Shown here: piece by piece, positions 62,900 to 63,035 of the stretch
How the letters are laid out: each line of letters begins with the position of its first letter
Position numbering within the stretch: the stretch's first letter is position 1
From: Caulobacter sp.
GTDB lineage: Bacteria; Pseudomonadota; Alphaproteobacteria; Caulobacterales; Caulobacteraceae
Length of the DNA: 63,035 nt
Assembly (NCBI GenBank): GCA_028291265.1
Contig: JAQGIK010000073.1
Coordinates: 1-63,035, forward strand
Direction of reading: 5' to 3'
Made by a program: the position numbers and the translations under genes
Notes under the pieces: model-generated
Seen by the model: only the letters and a program-made list of their open reading frames with translations
Told to the model about the DNA's origin: nothing
Database searches by the model: none

Positions 62900-62975
62900 T
62901 GGTAGGGGCGGCAGGACTCGAACCTGCAACCAGACCGTTATGAGCGGTCGGCTCTAACCGTTGAGCTACAGGCCC
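62900..62975 (-). tRNA. tRNA with CAU anticodon (probably Ile, lysidine-modified; Met possible)
   Basis: 76 bases including an encoded CCA. Arms: D stem GCTC/GAGC, anticodon stem GACCG/CGGTC with loop CTCATAA, variable TGGTT, T stem GCAGG/CCTGC with loop TTCGAGT. The anticodon CAT and the TGGTT variable loop suit the isoleucine-2 type more than elongator Met, but this is a judgement. The acceptor strands do not match well: GGGCCTG against CGCCCCT gives two C-C mismatches (4-69, 5-68) and two wobble pairs. Confidence 0.85.
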
Positions 62976-63035
62976 TTAGTGCTTCGCGTAGTCGTGTTCT
63001 TTGCGCGGTCGTATTCCTGCGGCAAACTGTTGTCC

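Overview
The window looks like chromosome of a high-GC alphaproteobacterium, most likely a member of the Caulobacteraceae (Caulobacter/Phenylobacterium/Brevundimonas type). The basis is the GC-rich codon use throughout, TonB-dependent receptors with long periplasmic tails, the hut gene set with formiminoglutamate deiminase, TTGACG/GCTANA-like promoters and many small catabolic units. The genus cannot be named from the sequence alone. There is no rRNA, no CRISPR array and no recognisable transposase. One tRNA gene lies at the right edge.

Layout. 1-3321: the 3' part of thyA, two paralogous secreted proteins, a ribonuclease T2 lipoprotein, folA and another small secreted protein. 3395-8436: a lactonase-like SMP-30 protein, an old-yellow-enzyme, a large regulator with two helix-turn-helix segments fused to a degenerate alpha/beta hydrolase, and an SDR. 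8658-9524: a single AT-richer gene that reads as a proteasome-beta/HslV-like Ntn hydrolase. 9548-16860: a complete five-step histidine-utilisation locus (hutI-H-G-U leftward, hutF-hutC rightward) around a perfect 18-bp palindrome, the probable HutC operator. 16919-24244: tandem PQQ-type sugar dehydrogenase lipoproteins, thiolase, flavin reductase, glycosyltransferase, free methionine-R-sulfoxide reductase and a response regulator. 24462-27469: PepSY-DUF2271-DUF4198-ApbE, probably an extracytoplasmic flavinylation system. 27510-34001: kynA, enoyl-CoA hydratase, serine hydrolase, GST, a DUF559 gene bracketed by inverted repeats, and a TetR/flavin-monooxygenase pair.

34236-48481 is the most coherent part. 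A TonB receptor, MFS transporter, alpha/beta hydrolase, two VOC proteins, an SMP-30 lactonase, a carboxymuconolactone-decarboxylase-like protein, OYE, WrbA-like reductase, acyl-CoA synthetase, CaiB-type CoA-transferase and a MarR regulator are arranged in several divergent units. I find the same 17-bp inverted repeat, TGTCA-N7-TGACG or close variants, in front of essentially every one of these units. This looks like one regulon for uptake and CoA-dependent breakdown of an unidentified compound.

48467-52979 is a leftward mannoside unit (alpha/beta hydrolase, beta-mannosidase, AGE-type epimerase), divergent from a second TonB receptor. 55377-62808 holds a second acyl-CoA unit (acyl-CoA synthetase, TetR, MFS, serine hydrolase; then phosphotransferase and acyl-CoA dehydrogenase leftward). 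A second shared motif, close to TTCRAAC-N4-GTTYGAR, precedes the OYE, SDR, thiolase and phosphotransferase genes and may link them into another regulon.

No gap between genes is longer than about 260 bases. The larger ones hold the operators, hairpins and repeats listed below.
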